DNA of 64,000 nt, taken from assembly GCA_947503155.1 (NCBI GenBank), contig CANNCL010000004.1:62001-126000 (forward strand). Direction: 5' to 3'. The stretch comes from an uncultured Erythrobacter sp. Its GTDB lineage: Bacteria; Pseudomonadota; Alphaproteobacteria; Sphingomonadales; Sphingomonadaceae. The position numbers and the translations under genes are program-made. The notes under the pieces were generated by a model. It ran no database searches. It saw nothing but the letters and a program-made list of their open reading frames with translations, and was not told the DNA's origin. How positions within the stretch are numbered: the first letter of the stretch is position 1; every line of letters begins with the position of its first letter. Positions 18,408 through 26,517 of the stretch are shown piece by piece.

Positions 18408-19520
18408 TCAGGCAGCAGAAGCGGCCTGTTCTTCCTCTAGCGTCGGATAATCGACGTAGCCCTCTGGAATCGGGAAGTACCAGCTTTTCGGAACGTCCTT
18501 ATTCGGATTAAACTCCGCGCCAACCGCGATCCGTTTTTCAAGGTCGGGATTGGAGATATAGGGGCGACCATAGCTGATCGCTTCGCAGCGACCGCTCGAC
18601 ACATCATCATCCCCTTCTTGCGCGGTGTAATCCGAATTTAGGATAAGCGGGCCGGTATAGTTCGCCCTGATCACTGCATCCTGTTTCGGCACGTCTGTGC
18701 GGCCAAACGTGCCATCAGCTCCCGGTTGGCGCAATTCGACAAAGGCCAGGCCCAGTTCTTCGCAGACTTTCGATGCCGCGCCGAATGTCGCCGCAGGGTT
18801 GCTGTCATCGGTCCCTTGGGAATCGCCATTGGGTGACAGGCGAATACCGACCCGATCCGAACCCCACACGTCGATGATCGCTTCCAACACTTCGCGCATG
18901 AAACGGGTGCGGTTTTCAGGTGATCCGCCATATTCGTCGGTGCGCAGGTTGGTTTTGTCGCGCAGGAATTGATCGACCAAATATCCATTGGCGCCGTGCA
19001 GTTGCACACCGTCAAAACCGGCTTTCTTCGCGTTTTCGGCGGCGCGGCGATAATCGCCAATTGTGCGGTCGATATCGGCCTGCGTCATGGCGCGCGCGGT
19101 GGCATATTCGCTTTTGCCGGCTGGCGTATGCGCTTCGCCGGGCGCTTTGGTCGCGCTGGCGGAAAAGGGCGCTTCGCCGCCGAGGAAATGCGGGTGCACG
19201 ATCCGGCCCATATGCCAAAGCTGCATCACGATCAGACCGCCAGCATCGTGCACACCTTTTACAATCGGTTTCCACGCTTCGGTTTGTTCATCGCTCCAGA
19301 TGCCCGGTGCAGAAGGCCAGCCCAGCCCTTCGACGCTAATCCCGGTCGCTTCGGTCAGGATCATCCCTGCGCCTGCGCGTTGGCGGTAATAGGTGCCCAT
19401 CATGTCATTGGGCGTGAACATCGGTTCTGCGGCGCGCCCACGTGTGAGCGGAGCCATAAAGATCCGGTTCTTAGCCTCAAGCGCGCCCATTGTGAGCGGC
19501 TGGAAAAGAGCGTCATGCAT
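18408..19520 (-). CDS. NADH:flavin oxidoreductase / Old Yellow Enzyme family
   Basis: A 370-residue FMN TIM-barrel ene-reductase of the OYE group (N-ethylmaleimide reductase type). Visible family marks: RIFMAPLTRGRA at the N terminus, QLWHMGRIVHP, the substrate-site pair in QLHGANGYLVDQFLRD, and the FMN-phosphate region near the C terminus (AISYGRPYISNPDLEKR). It reduces activated C=C bonds or nitro compounds with NAD(P)H. The start at 19520 (MHDALFQPL) is preferred over a longer frame because AGAGGA lies just upstream and the family begins here. Physiological substrate unknown. Confidence 0.92.
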   Translation of the reverse strand: MHDALFQPLTMGALEAKNRIFMAPLTRGRAAEPMFTPNDMMGTYYRQRAGAGMILTEATGISVEGLGWPSAPGIWSDEQTEAWKPIVKGVHDAGGLIVMQLWHMGRIVHPHFLGGEAPFSASATKAPGEAHTPAGKSEYATARAMTQADIDRTIGDYRRAAENAKKAGFDGVQLHGANGYLVDQFLRDKTNLRTDEYGGSPENRTRFMREVLEAIIDVWGSDRVGIRLSPNGDSQGTDDSNPAATFGAASKVCEELGLAFVELRQPGADGTFGRTDVPKQDAVIRANYTGPLILNSDYTAQEGDDDVSSGRCEAISYGRPYISNPDLEKRIAVGAEFNPNKDVPKSWYFPIPEGYVDYPTLEEEQAASAA

Positions 19521-19584
19521 TCGAAAATCCTCTTTGTGTTTGTGTTGGCTATTCACTTGGAGAAGCGGACGCTAAGCCGCAAGC

Positions 19585-20544
19585 ATGGAAAATGAGGGGG
19601 CCTCCCAAGCAAAACTTGCACCATTGGGTGCCGCGCCACATGCGGCCCCACATGCGGCCCTATTGGTGCTGGCATTGCTGGCTGGGAATTTTGCGCTCGC
19701 ATTGGGGCCGTGGCTGGTGCGGCTAACGGATACAGGGCCGGTCAGCGCGGCGTTTTGGCGATTGTTTTTGGCGCTGCCGTTTCTGGTGGTGTTTGCGCGG
19801 GTCGCGGGCCAGCGATTGGGCGGGATGCCGCGCCGGACATTGGTGCTGGTGGCGATTGGTGCGCTTGCTTTTGCAGGCGATCTTGCCAGCTGGCATATCG
19901 GGATCGGCATGACGCGGCTGGGCAATGCGACATTGTTCGGCAATGCCGGGTCGATCATCCTGCTGTTCTGGGGCTTTGTCATTGCGCGGATGTTGCCGCG
20001 CGGGCTGGAATGGCTGGCGATTATTTGCGCGCTTGGCGGCGCGGGGATTTTGCTGGGCCGCAGCCTAGAGATTTCGACCGAGACATTTGTGGGCGACCTG
20101 TTCTGCGTGACGGCGGGGCTGCTCTATGCGGTGTATTTGCTGACCCTGCAGGGGGAGCGAGCCAAAAAAGAAGGCGGCGGTTTTGGGGCGTGGAGCCTGC
20201 TGGTGTGGGTGAGCGTGTTTGCGTGCCCGGCCTTGCTGGCGCTGGCGGTGTTTTTGGGAGAGCCGATCTGGCCGACCGAATGGACGCCGGTGGTCGCGCT
20301 GTTCATCACCAGCCAGCTGATCGGGCAGGGGCTGCTGGTCTATTCGCTGGGCCATTTCCCGCCGCTGATTATCGGGCTGGCGCTGCTGACGCAGCCCGCG
20401 ATTGCGGCGGTGATCGGATACGCCGCGTTTGGCGAAGTGCTTACCGGGCTGGACATGCTGGGGATGGTGCTGCTCGGGAGTGCGCTGGTGGCGGCGCGTT
20501 TAGTTCAAGCCAAGCCTGCCTCCCGCGCTAAAGCCGAGGTTTAG
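19585..20544 (+). CDS. EamA/DMT family transporter
   Basis: A 319-residue protein with ten hydrophobic helices in two EamA repeats (about 30-160 and 180-310), a drug/metabolite transporter. The first repeat carries SAAFWRLFLALPFL and the second PAIAAVIGYAAFGEVLTGLDMLGMVLL, both typical. The N terminus includes a duplicated APHA from a 12-bp tandem repeat. Substrate unknown. Its stop overlaps the stop of the convergent small gene. Confidence 0.88.
   Translation: MENEGASQAKLAPLGAAPHAAPHAALLVLALLAGNFALALGPWLVRLTDTGPVSAAFWRLFLALPFLVVFARVAGQRLGGMPRRTLVLVAIGALAFAGDLASWHIGIGMTRLGNATLFGNAGSIILLFWGFVIARMLPRGLEWLAIICALGGAGILLGRSLEISTETFVGDLFCVTAGLLYAVYLLTLQGERAKKEGGGFGAWSLLVWVSVFACPALLALAVFLGEPIWPTEWTPVVALFITSQLIGQGLLVYSLGHFPPLIIGLALLTQPAIAAVIGYAAFGEVLTGLDMLGMVLLGSALVAARLVQAKPASRAKAEV
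19636..19659. repeat. 12-bp perfect tandem duplication in the EamA gene
   Basis: CCACATGCGGCC occurs at 19636-19647 and 19648-19659. It encodes the doubled PHAA near residue 20 of the transporter, keeping the frame. Confidence 0.85.
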
Positions 20545-20915
20545 GAGTTCGAAAGAGCACGCTCGCAAATGGGAAGCGCCTCGAGTTTTGGCAGGATAAT
20601 TTCCAGCCGTTCCTCGCCTGTATAGGCCAGCCTTATACCAAGATACGTGTACATACTTCTGAGCCGCCAAGCGCGACCGGACTCTCCATCGGTTGGCAGG
20701 CCAGTGATTGAGCGCCACATCGCGTTATCTATATGGTTCTTGACGTAGGGATTGCTCCGATAATCCTTCACTATCCGGCATGGGCCATATTCGGTATCCA
20801 ACGCTCCGCCAGCTACGGCGCTTCTTACATGGATCGCTGACGCAACGCATACAAAGGACACTGCGCACAACGCAATCGCGAAGAACCACCCTGAAACCTT
20901 GATCAATCCCGCCAT
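20541..20915 (-). CDS. Small membrane-anchored or secreted protein, unknown
   Basis: A 124-residue protein whose first 35 residues are one hydrophobic helix (WFFAIALCAVSFVCVASAI), either a signal peptide or a membrane anchor. The remainder is soluble-looking with two cysteines (GPCRIVKDY and LPICERAL) that could pair in the periplasm. No domain recognised. Its stop overlaps the EamA stop, and nadA ends upstream 16 bases away on the same strand's coordinates (20932), so it could follow nadA in one transcript. Confidence 0.55.
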   Translation of the reverse strand: MAGLIKVSGWFFAIALCAVSFVCVASAIHVRSAVAGGALDTEYGPCRIVKDYRSNPYVKNHIDNAMWRSITGLPTDGESGRAWRLRSMYTYLGIRLAYTGEERLEIILPKLEALPICERALSNS

Positions 20916-20931
20916 AAGGGGCGATCGTTAG

Positions 20932-21933
20932 CTAGCCAGCACTGAACGGCACCTTGCCCAAATCACCCAGCCCAACAGTCCCGCTGGCCATGCCCAGCAT
21001 CCGGTCGAGGCTCTCTTTTGCCTTCAATCGCATGCCTTCTTCGATCTCGATTCTAGGTTCCAGATCGCGCAGGGCGGTGTACATTTTCTCCATCGTGTTG
21101 AGCGCCATGTAGGGGCAGATATTGCACGAACAATTTCCGTCCGCGCCCGGTGCGCCGATGAAGGTTTTTTCCGGCAGCGCTTTTTCCATCTGGTGCATGA
21201 TGTGCGGTTCGGTCGCGACGATCAGAGTGTCGCCTTCAAAGCCTTGCGCAAATTTCAAAATGCCGCTGGTCGAGCCGACGTAATCGGCGTGATCGACGAT
21301 GGTCGGCGGGCACTCCGGGTGCGCAGCAATCGGCGCGCCGGGGTGTTTCTCTTTCAGCTTCAGCAGCTCGGTTTCGCTAAACGCTTCGTGCACAATGCAC
21401 ACGCCCGGCCATAGCAGCATTTCGCGGTCAAATTTCCGGCTCAGCCACCCGCCAAGGTGCCGGTCTGGGCCGAAGATGATTTTTTGGTCGCGCGGGATTT
21501 GCTCAAGGATTGTCTCCGCGCTGGAAGAGGTCACGATGATATCGGACAGCGCCTTCACCTCGGTCGAGCAATTGATGTAAGTTAGCGCGATGTGATCGGG
21601 ATGCGCCTCGCGGAAGGCTTTGAATTTCTCCGGCGGGCAAGAATCTTCAAGCGAGCAACCGGCGTCCATATCGGGCAGGATTACGGTCTTGTCGGGCGAG
21701 AGGATTTTGGCCGTATCGGCCATGAATTTCACCCCGCAAAACAGGATGACATCCGCGTCGGTTTCTGCGGCTTTGCGCGACAGTTCAAGGCTGTCGCCGA
21801 CAAAGTCTGCAATATCCTGAATATCGGGGGTTTGATAATAATGCGCCAGGATCACGGCGTTGCGCTCTTTGCGTAGGCGGTCGATTTCGCCAAGCAATTC
21901 AGTGCCCGATGGGATTTTGGTTTCGATGCTCAT
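20932..21933 (-). CDS. nadA: Quinolinate synthase NadA
   Basis: A 333-residue [4Fe-4S] enzyme condensing iminoaspartate with dihydroxyacetone phosphate to quinolinate in NAD synthesis. Visible: NAVILAHYYQTPDIQDIADF at the N terminus, FCGVKFMADTAKIL with the first cluster cysteine, HPECPP with substrate-site residues, and the C-terminal CSCNICPYMALNTMEKM region. The start at 21933 (MSIETKIPSG) fits the family; an upstream ATG at 22038 would run into the divergent acyl-CoA synthetase leader. nadB and nadC are not in the window. Confidence 0.95.
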   Translation of the reverse strand: MSIETKIPSGTELLGEIDRLRKERNAVILAHYYQTPDIQDIADFVGDSLELSRKAAETDADVILFCGVKFMADTAKILSPDKTVILPDMDAGCSLEDSCPPEKFKAFREAHPDHIALTYINCSTEVKALSDIIVTSSSAETILEQIPRDQKIIFGPDRHLGGWLSRKFDREMLLWPGVCIVHEAFSETELLKLKEKHPGAPIAAHPECPPTIVDHADYVGSTSGILKFAQGFEGDTLIVATEPHIMHQMEKALPEKTFIGAPGADGNCSCNICPYMALNTMEKMYTALRDLEPRIEIEEGMRLKAKESLDRMLGMASGTVGLGDLGKVPFSAG

Positions 21934-22040
21934 AAATGATCCTGAACTAATTATCTTACGCCTAACATAGGCAATGATGCGCCGATTTGCGAGCGTTTTG
22001 CGTGAGAGCTGTGCTAGCGTCATTCCGGGGAGAGACAAGC

Positions 22041-23651
22041 ATGTATCAGCTCAATTTGACCGAAGCCTATTGCCCGGCTCAGGCAGACACCGATTACCGT
22101 GAACGAACGATCGAGGAGATGTTGCGCGAACAGGTCGCCGCGCGGCCCGATGCAATGGCGCTGCGCGAGATGCTCGCAGATGGGGCGATTGGGCGCGAAT
22201 GGACATATGCTGAGCTGTTATCGGATGCGGAGAAATGCGGCCGGGCGCTGGCGGCGCGGCATGTCGCGGGCACGCGGATCGCGATAATGGGCGGCAATTG
22301 CCCGGAATGGGTGATGGTCCAATTGGGCGCGGCGATGGCCGGGTTGGTGATTGTGACGGTCAATCCATCCTTCCTCGCCCGCGAAGTTCGCTATGTCCTC
22401 GAACAATCGGGCGCGGGCGCGGTCTATTATCAGCCGAATGTTCGCGGCAGTGCTTTGCGCCCTGTGGTCGATGAAGCGGCAGCGGGCACGCAGGCGGGCG
22501 AATTTGTCATCGACATTGAGGATCACGCTGAGCTGTTCTCCGGCGAGCGGGACGGTGTGCTGCGCGCAACCAAGCCGCTCGATATTTGCATGATCCAATA
22601 CACATCGGGGACGACCGGTTTTCCCAAAGGTGTTTTGCTGCACCAACATGGATTGGTTCAGAGCAATCACGACGTGTTCGCGCGTTGGGGATTGTCGGCG
22701 GGTGAGACGGTGATGTGCCCGTTTCCGCTGTTCCATACTGCCGGCAGCGCGGTTTGCGTGCTGGGCGTGCTGGCGCGCGGGGGCACAATATTGCTGGTTT
22801 CCGTGTTCGATCCGGTTGCGGTCGCCAAAGCGATTGAGCGCGAGCAGCCTGAGGTGCTGGGCGGGGTGTCGACCATGATCTTTGCCGTGATCGAGGCGGC
22901 CAAGGCGACCGGCACTGATGTATCCAGCCTCAAGAAAGTCATCAGCGGCGGCGCAATGGTGCAACCGGAATTGAACCGCGCGGCCCAAGAGGTATTCGGC
23001 GTCCCGATCCTGATCGTCTATGGCCAGACAGAGACGTCGCCGACGATCACGGCGGCTTGGCCCACGGATAGCGGCGCGGATTTGACAGAGACTATCGGAC
23101 AGGCCGGATCGCACATGGAAGTCGCGATCCGCTCGCCTAATGATGGCAGCATTTGCGCCGCCGATGAGCAGGGCGAGATTTGCATGCGCGGGTTCAATAT
23201 GATGGTCGGCTATAACGACAATCCGGCCGCCACCGCAGAGACAATCGATGCTGAGGGATGGCTGCATACCGGCGATTTGGGCACCATGAATTCGCGCGGA
23301 TATGTGAAAATCACAGGCCGTGTGAAAGAGATGATCATTCGCGGCGGTGAAAATCTGTTCCCGGCAGAGATTGAGGCGGCGATGCTGGAACATCCCGCCA
23401 TCGCCGAAGTCGCAGTAGCCGGGGTCCCGGACGAGAAATGGGGCGAAATTGTCGCCTGTTTCATGCGGCTGGCCGAAGGGGCGGAGCGTCCGAGTGATGA
23501 CGAATTGAAAGCGTTTATCCGTGAGCGTTTATCGCCGCAAAAGACCCCTGCGCATTGGGTATGGTTGACGCAATTCCCGCTCACAGGATCGGGCAAGATC
23601 CAGAAATTCGCTTTGGCGGAGCAGTTTTCGCGGGGCGATTTCGAAAGCTGA
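22041..23651 (+). CDS. AMP-dependent acyl-CoA synthetase
   Basis: A 536-residue adenylate-forming enzyme. The ATP loop YTSGTTGFPKG is at about residue 195, followed by the motif IVYGQTETSP near 335, the aspartate of GWLHTGDLG near 410, and the catalytic lysine of GSGKIQKFAL close to the C terminus. It should activate a fatty or other carboxylic acid to its CoA thioester. The start at 22041 has AGAGACAAGC upstream and begins MYQLNLTEAY; an upstream in-frame ATG adds 18 unconserved residues. It is divergent from nadA with a 107-base gap. Confidence 0.92.
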   Translation: MYQLNLTEAYCPAQADTDYRERTIEEMLREQVAARPDAMALREMLADGAIGREWTYAELLSDAEKCGRALAARHVAGTRIAIMGGNCPEWVMVQLGAAMAGLVIVTVNPSFLAREVRYVLEQSGAGAVYYQPNVRGSALRPVVDEAAAGTQAGEFVIDIEDHAELFSGERDGVLRATKPLDICMIQYTSGTTGFPKGVLLHQHGLVQSNHDVFARWGLSAGETVMCPFPLFHTAGSAVCVLGVLARGGTILLVSVFDPVAVAKAIEREQPEVLGGVSTMIFAVIEAAKATGTDVSSLKKVISGGAMVQPELNRAAQEVFGVPILIVYGQTETSPTITAAWPTDSGADLTETIGQAGSHMEVAIRSPNDGSICAADEQGEICMRGFNMMVGYNDNPAATAETIDAEGWLHTGDLGTMNSRGYVKITGRVKEMIIRGGENLFPAEIEAAMLEHPAIAEVAVAGVPDEKWGEIVACFMRLAEGAERPSDDELKAFIRERLSPQKTPAHWVWLTQFPLTGSGKIQKFALAEQFSRGDFES

Positions 23652-23812
23652 TCTTGCCATCAGCCCACCGAAATCTGGCGCGGAAACAATCAGGAATAAG
23701 GGCAATGCAGAAAGTCAGACATGGCGACAATCCACTTCTAGACCTCAAACACGCCGGGCACTCAGGCTATGGAGTGAAGGTCGATAGGCTTGTATTGAAG
23801 ATGGCCGAATTT

Positions 23813-24604
23813 CTACGTTTCAAAACCGGGCGGCAAGAATGCCTCCATTGGCCGTTCCGCACCCGGTGTGCCGGTAATCATCCATTCTGTGACGGCGTAA
23901 CCAAACGGTGTGTAAGCAAGCGCGAAAGCGGCCGCCAAGCCCGCAGCGTAAACGCCAGCACCCCACCAATAGGCCGGGTGGACGACCCCATTGGCGCGCT
24001 TGTCAGCCAGCATCCCGATCACCGGGAAGATCAGGCACGGCGCGGTTGCGACGATCCACGAATAGGGGATCACCAAGGGGAGGGGGAGCAACCGTCCTAT
24101 CGCTGGCCCCGTCAAAACCGCCATGGAACACAGCATCAATCGGCGGTGCCAGCCAATGTTGCGCCGGGATTTTAGCGCAGCAAATGCCAGTCCGCCAAAG
24201 CACAGCAGCACGGCAAGATTGCCCAAAAAGAATTCATTCACGGCAAAAAAGAATGGCCCACCAGATGTCCGCATGCTGGCCATCATTACCAGACCGCCTG
24301 CCGCCAGCATCGCCGGAATGAGCAGGTAAGCAAGCTTCCCCAACTTCGCGTGGCGCGCGCGGTTGCCTTTCGCGATCGTCATGTGCTGGGCGAGATACAG
24401 ACCGGTCCAAGCCATGAAGATCACGCCGTGAACATGGAACGGCCATGCCGCATCAAAACTGGATATGCCCCTAATCGCTTGCCAGGAAAAGCCGACGATG
24501 ACGACGAGCACCATGATGACAGCCATGATGACGAAGAAGCGCGTTCCGCGTATTTCGCCTGTGCCGCTGGTGTTAGACGGCGTCTGCTGCGCTTTGCTTG
24601 CCAC
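23813..24604 (-). CDS. Polytopic membrane protein, unknown
   Basis: A 263-residue protein with about seven hydrophobic helices. It contains conserved-looking histidines at membrane edges: PFHVHGVIFMAWTGLYLAQH, then RHAKLGKLAYLL, then NIGWHRRLMLCSMAVLTGPA. This spacing recalls membrane proteins of the DUF2306 or heme-binding type, but no firm family can be assigned. The 161 bases between the acyl-CoA synthetase stop and this gene's end show no further gene. Confidence 0.7.
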   Translation of the reverse strand: MASKAQQTPSNTSGTGEIRGTRFFVIMAVIMVLVVIVGFSWQAIRGISSFDAAWPFHVHGVIFMAWTGLYLAQHMTIAKGNRARHAKLGKLAYLLIPAMLAAGGLVMMASMRTSGGPFFFAVNEFFLGNLAVLLCFGGLAFAALKSRRNIGWHRRLMLCSMAVLTGPAIGRLLPLPLVIPYSWIVATAPCLIFPVIGMLADKRANGVVHPAYWWGAGVYAAGLAAAFALAYTPFGYAVTEWMITGTPGAERPMEAFLPPGFET

Positions 24605-24670
24605 TGATGTTCCCCCTCATTCCCCGCCAGAGGTTCTAAGGGTAGAATGACCTTGCTGGCAAATGGTCGG

Positions 24671-25417
24671 TCAGTTTGCCGGCGCAGCCGATGCAGGGTC
24701 TGAGGCCAGTTCTGGTGCCGTCTCGTCCGCGAACCGCACCCGGACCTGTGCGCGTTCATATCCTGCCACTTGCAAAGGCACGGCGAGGTTTTGCCGCACC
24801 GCCTCTTTGGCCGCAGTGCGCGCGAGCAAAAGCACCTCAGGGTTTTTGGCGAATTCGACTGCGCGGCGCTCTGCCTGCTCTGAATTGTTAGAGGCAAGGT
24901 CAAGCGATGCCTCGCGCGTTACCCATACGCCTTCTGTGAATATGCGCGCTTTGGCCTCGTCCAAATTGGGGCGCGATGTTTGGAGCCGCGGCAATGTCAC
25001 ATCCAAAACTTGGCTATCAGCGTCCCATGACAACGCGTCCACATCCATCCTTGATAGATCGAGCCGATATTCAACGCTTGCCGGGATGATCGCCGCTTGG
25101 CGCGTTTCCAATAGGTCGATGCCCGCAAAACTGCGCGTATCGACGCTTTCTGCGACAACTTCAAAGCGGCTGGAAAAGACTATGAGCGTGTTTTGTTTTT
25201 CAAACGCCAGCATCGCGCTGGCCACCGGATCGCCTTCTTCCTGATAGAAATATGCGCGCCAACCGAACACCAAAGCGGCCACCAATAATATGGCGGCGAG
25301 GAGAGCCAAGGTTGCTTCTCCGCGTGAAGATAGCATCCCGTTATCGCTTCGCACCGGAGGAAGAACCTGCGCCGCAACTGGCTTTGAGATATCGCGCTCT
25401 TTTAGATCGTCCGCCAA
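24671..25417 (-). CDS. DUF4230 domain protein
   Basis: A 248-residue protein with one membrane helix at about residues 34-56 and an extracytoplasmic DUF4230-type domain (IVFSSRFEVVAESVDTR, then IIPASVEYRLDLSRM, then VLDVTLPRLQTSRPNL). DUF4230 proteins have no agreed function; they are membrane-anchored and widespread. A short Ala/Pro tail closes the protein. Its start lies inside the 3' end of the MBL gene (16-base overlap, 25402-25417), implying cotranscription. Confidence 0.82.
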   Translation of the reverse strand: MADDLKERDISKPVAAQVLPPVRSDNGMLSSRGEATLALLAAILLVAALVFGWRAYFYQEEGDPVASAMLAFEKQNTLIVFSSRFEVVAESVDTRSFAGIDLLETRQAAIIPASVEYRLDLSRMDVDALSWDADSQVLDVTLPRLQTSRPNLDEAKARIFTEGVWVTREASLDLASNNSEQAERRAVEFAKNPEVLLLARTAAKEAVRQNLAVPLQVAGYERAQVRVRFADETAPELASDPASAAPAN

Positions 25418-26280
25418 ATCTCACCCTCCCTCGCAGCAAGGCCGCGCTTCTCCAGGTCGATCAGATGCGCGGTCACGCTCATTTCAGCGGCACCGATCAG
25501 CCGTTCATCCAGCCCTTTATACATATCGGGAATGAACTCAGCCGCTGTCCGCGCGCGTTCACCCATCAGGCGGATAATCTGATTCTCGCGCTGGCGACGG
25601 TGGCCGATCATGCCGCGCACCAATTGGCGCGGTTTCTCAATCGCGGCGCCGTGGGCGGCGTGGTAACGAGTGTCGTCGCGGGTCTGTAGTTTCTCCAGGC
25701 TGGCCATGTAATCGCCCATATCGCCGTCGGGCGGGATGACGACGCTGGTGGACCAACCCATGACATGATCACCGGTGAACAGCGATCCGCTTTCCTCCAG
25801 CGCAAAACACAGATGATTGGATGTATGCCCCGGCGTCGCGACCGCGGTCAGTGTCCAGCCGGTCCCGCGCATCTGTTCGCCATCTTCGAGCACGCGGTCC
25901 GGTTCGTATGTGGTGTCGAAAGCTTCATCAGCGCGCGGCAGATCACTGTTCAGCACCAGCGGCGCGCAGCCGACGATCGGCGCTCCGGTCCGCTCTGCCA
26001 ATGGCGAGGCGGCGGGCGAATGATCGCGGTGTGTATGCGTACACATGATCGCAGTCACGACGCGGTTACAGATTGCCGCTTCTATGGCGTCGATATGCGC
26101 CGGATCATTCGGACCCGGATCAATCACCGCACAATCGGGACCATCCTCCTCACCCACCACATAAGTTTGCGTGCCAGTATAGGTGTAAGGTGAGGGGTTG
26201 GGCGCAAGGACGCGGATGACCAGCTCTTCGAGTTGATCGGCCAGCCCGGTGGGCCACGGTTTGGGGGGAATAGAAGGCAT
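25402..26280 (-). CDS. MBL fold metallo-hydrolase (LACTB2-like)
   Basis: A 292-residue metallo-beta-lactamase-fold hydrolase. The metal site THTHRDHSP is near residue 75, followed by ATPGHTSNHLCF, FTGDHVMGW and HAAHGAAI. A C-terminal winged-helix-like tail (SVTAHLIDLEKRGLA) is typical of the LACTB2 group. Substrate unknown; relatives include thioesterases and RNases. The start at 26280 is chosen because it gives the family N terminus; a much longer in-frame extension overlaps glpK on the other strand and is not real. Confidence 0.9.
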   Translation of the reverse strand: MPSIPPKPWPTGLADQLEELVIRVLAPNPSPYTYTGTQTYVVGEEDGPDCAVIDPGPNDPAHIDAIEAAICNRVVTAIMCTHTHRDHSPAASPLAERTGAPIVGCAPLVLNSDLPRADEAFDTTYEPDRVLEDGEQMRGTGWTLTAVATPGHTSNHLCFALEESGSLFTGDHVMGWSTSVVIPPDGDMGDYMASLEKLQTRDDTRYHAAHGAAIEKPRQLVRGMIGHRRQRENQIIRLMGERARTAAEFIPDMYKGLDERLIGAAEMSVTAHLIDLEKRGLAAREGEIWRTI

Positions 26281-26363
26281 GGGTTTGCATATGGAGGGGA
26301 GAATGCCACATGTCGAATAAGAGTTTGGTTTGTAAGCTGTGCTGCGCGCGTTTTTGTTTGTCG

Positions 26364-26445
26364 TGCCGTAGCCGCCCGCCCCCGCCATGCCGCCCTTTAG
26401 GATACAATTCCGGGCGGAAAGGCGGGGGAACGGGCGGCTACCGCA
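26364..26445. repeat. Large GC-rich hairpin between the MBL gene and glpK
   Basis: Left arm 26364-26386 and right arm 26421-26445 pair along GTAGCCGCCCG/CGGGCGGCTAC and CCCCCGCC/GGCGGGGG, with a two-base AA bulge in the right arm and one outer mismatch. Inside, CCGCCC (26390-26395) pairs with GGGCGG (26412-26417) around a 16-base AT-richer loop. It lies between two divergent starts, so it is not the terminator of either gene. A REP/MITE-like element or a glpK leader structure are the options. Confidence 0.75.
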
Positions 26446-26517
26446 TAAGGGAGGGACGGTTGTCCGGCCCGTATCCAGCAAAAGCGCGCGGGATGCTTGG
26501 CACCCTTGGAGAGAATA

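Noticed and set aside
22218..23393. A 391-codon minus-strand frame inside the acyl-CoA synthetase gene
   Set aside because: It is a codon-bias shadow: Arg/His-rich, with no recognisable domain, and antisense to a clear enzyme.
23555..24175. A plus-strand frame spanning the end of the acyl-CoA synthetase and the membrane protein
   Set aside because: It lacks a domain and is antisense to the membrane protein with its predicted helices; the 23652-23812 gap itself shows no ribosome site with a conserved product.
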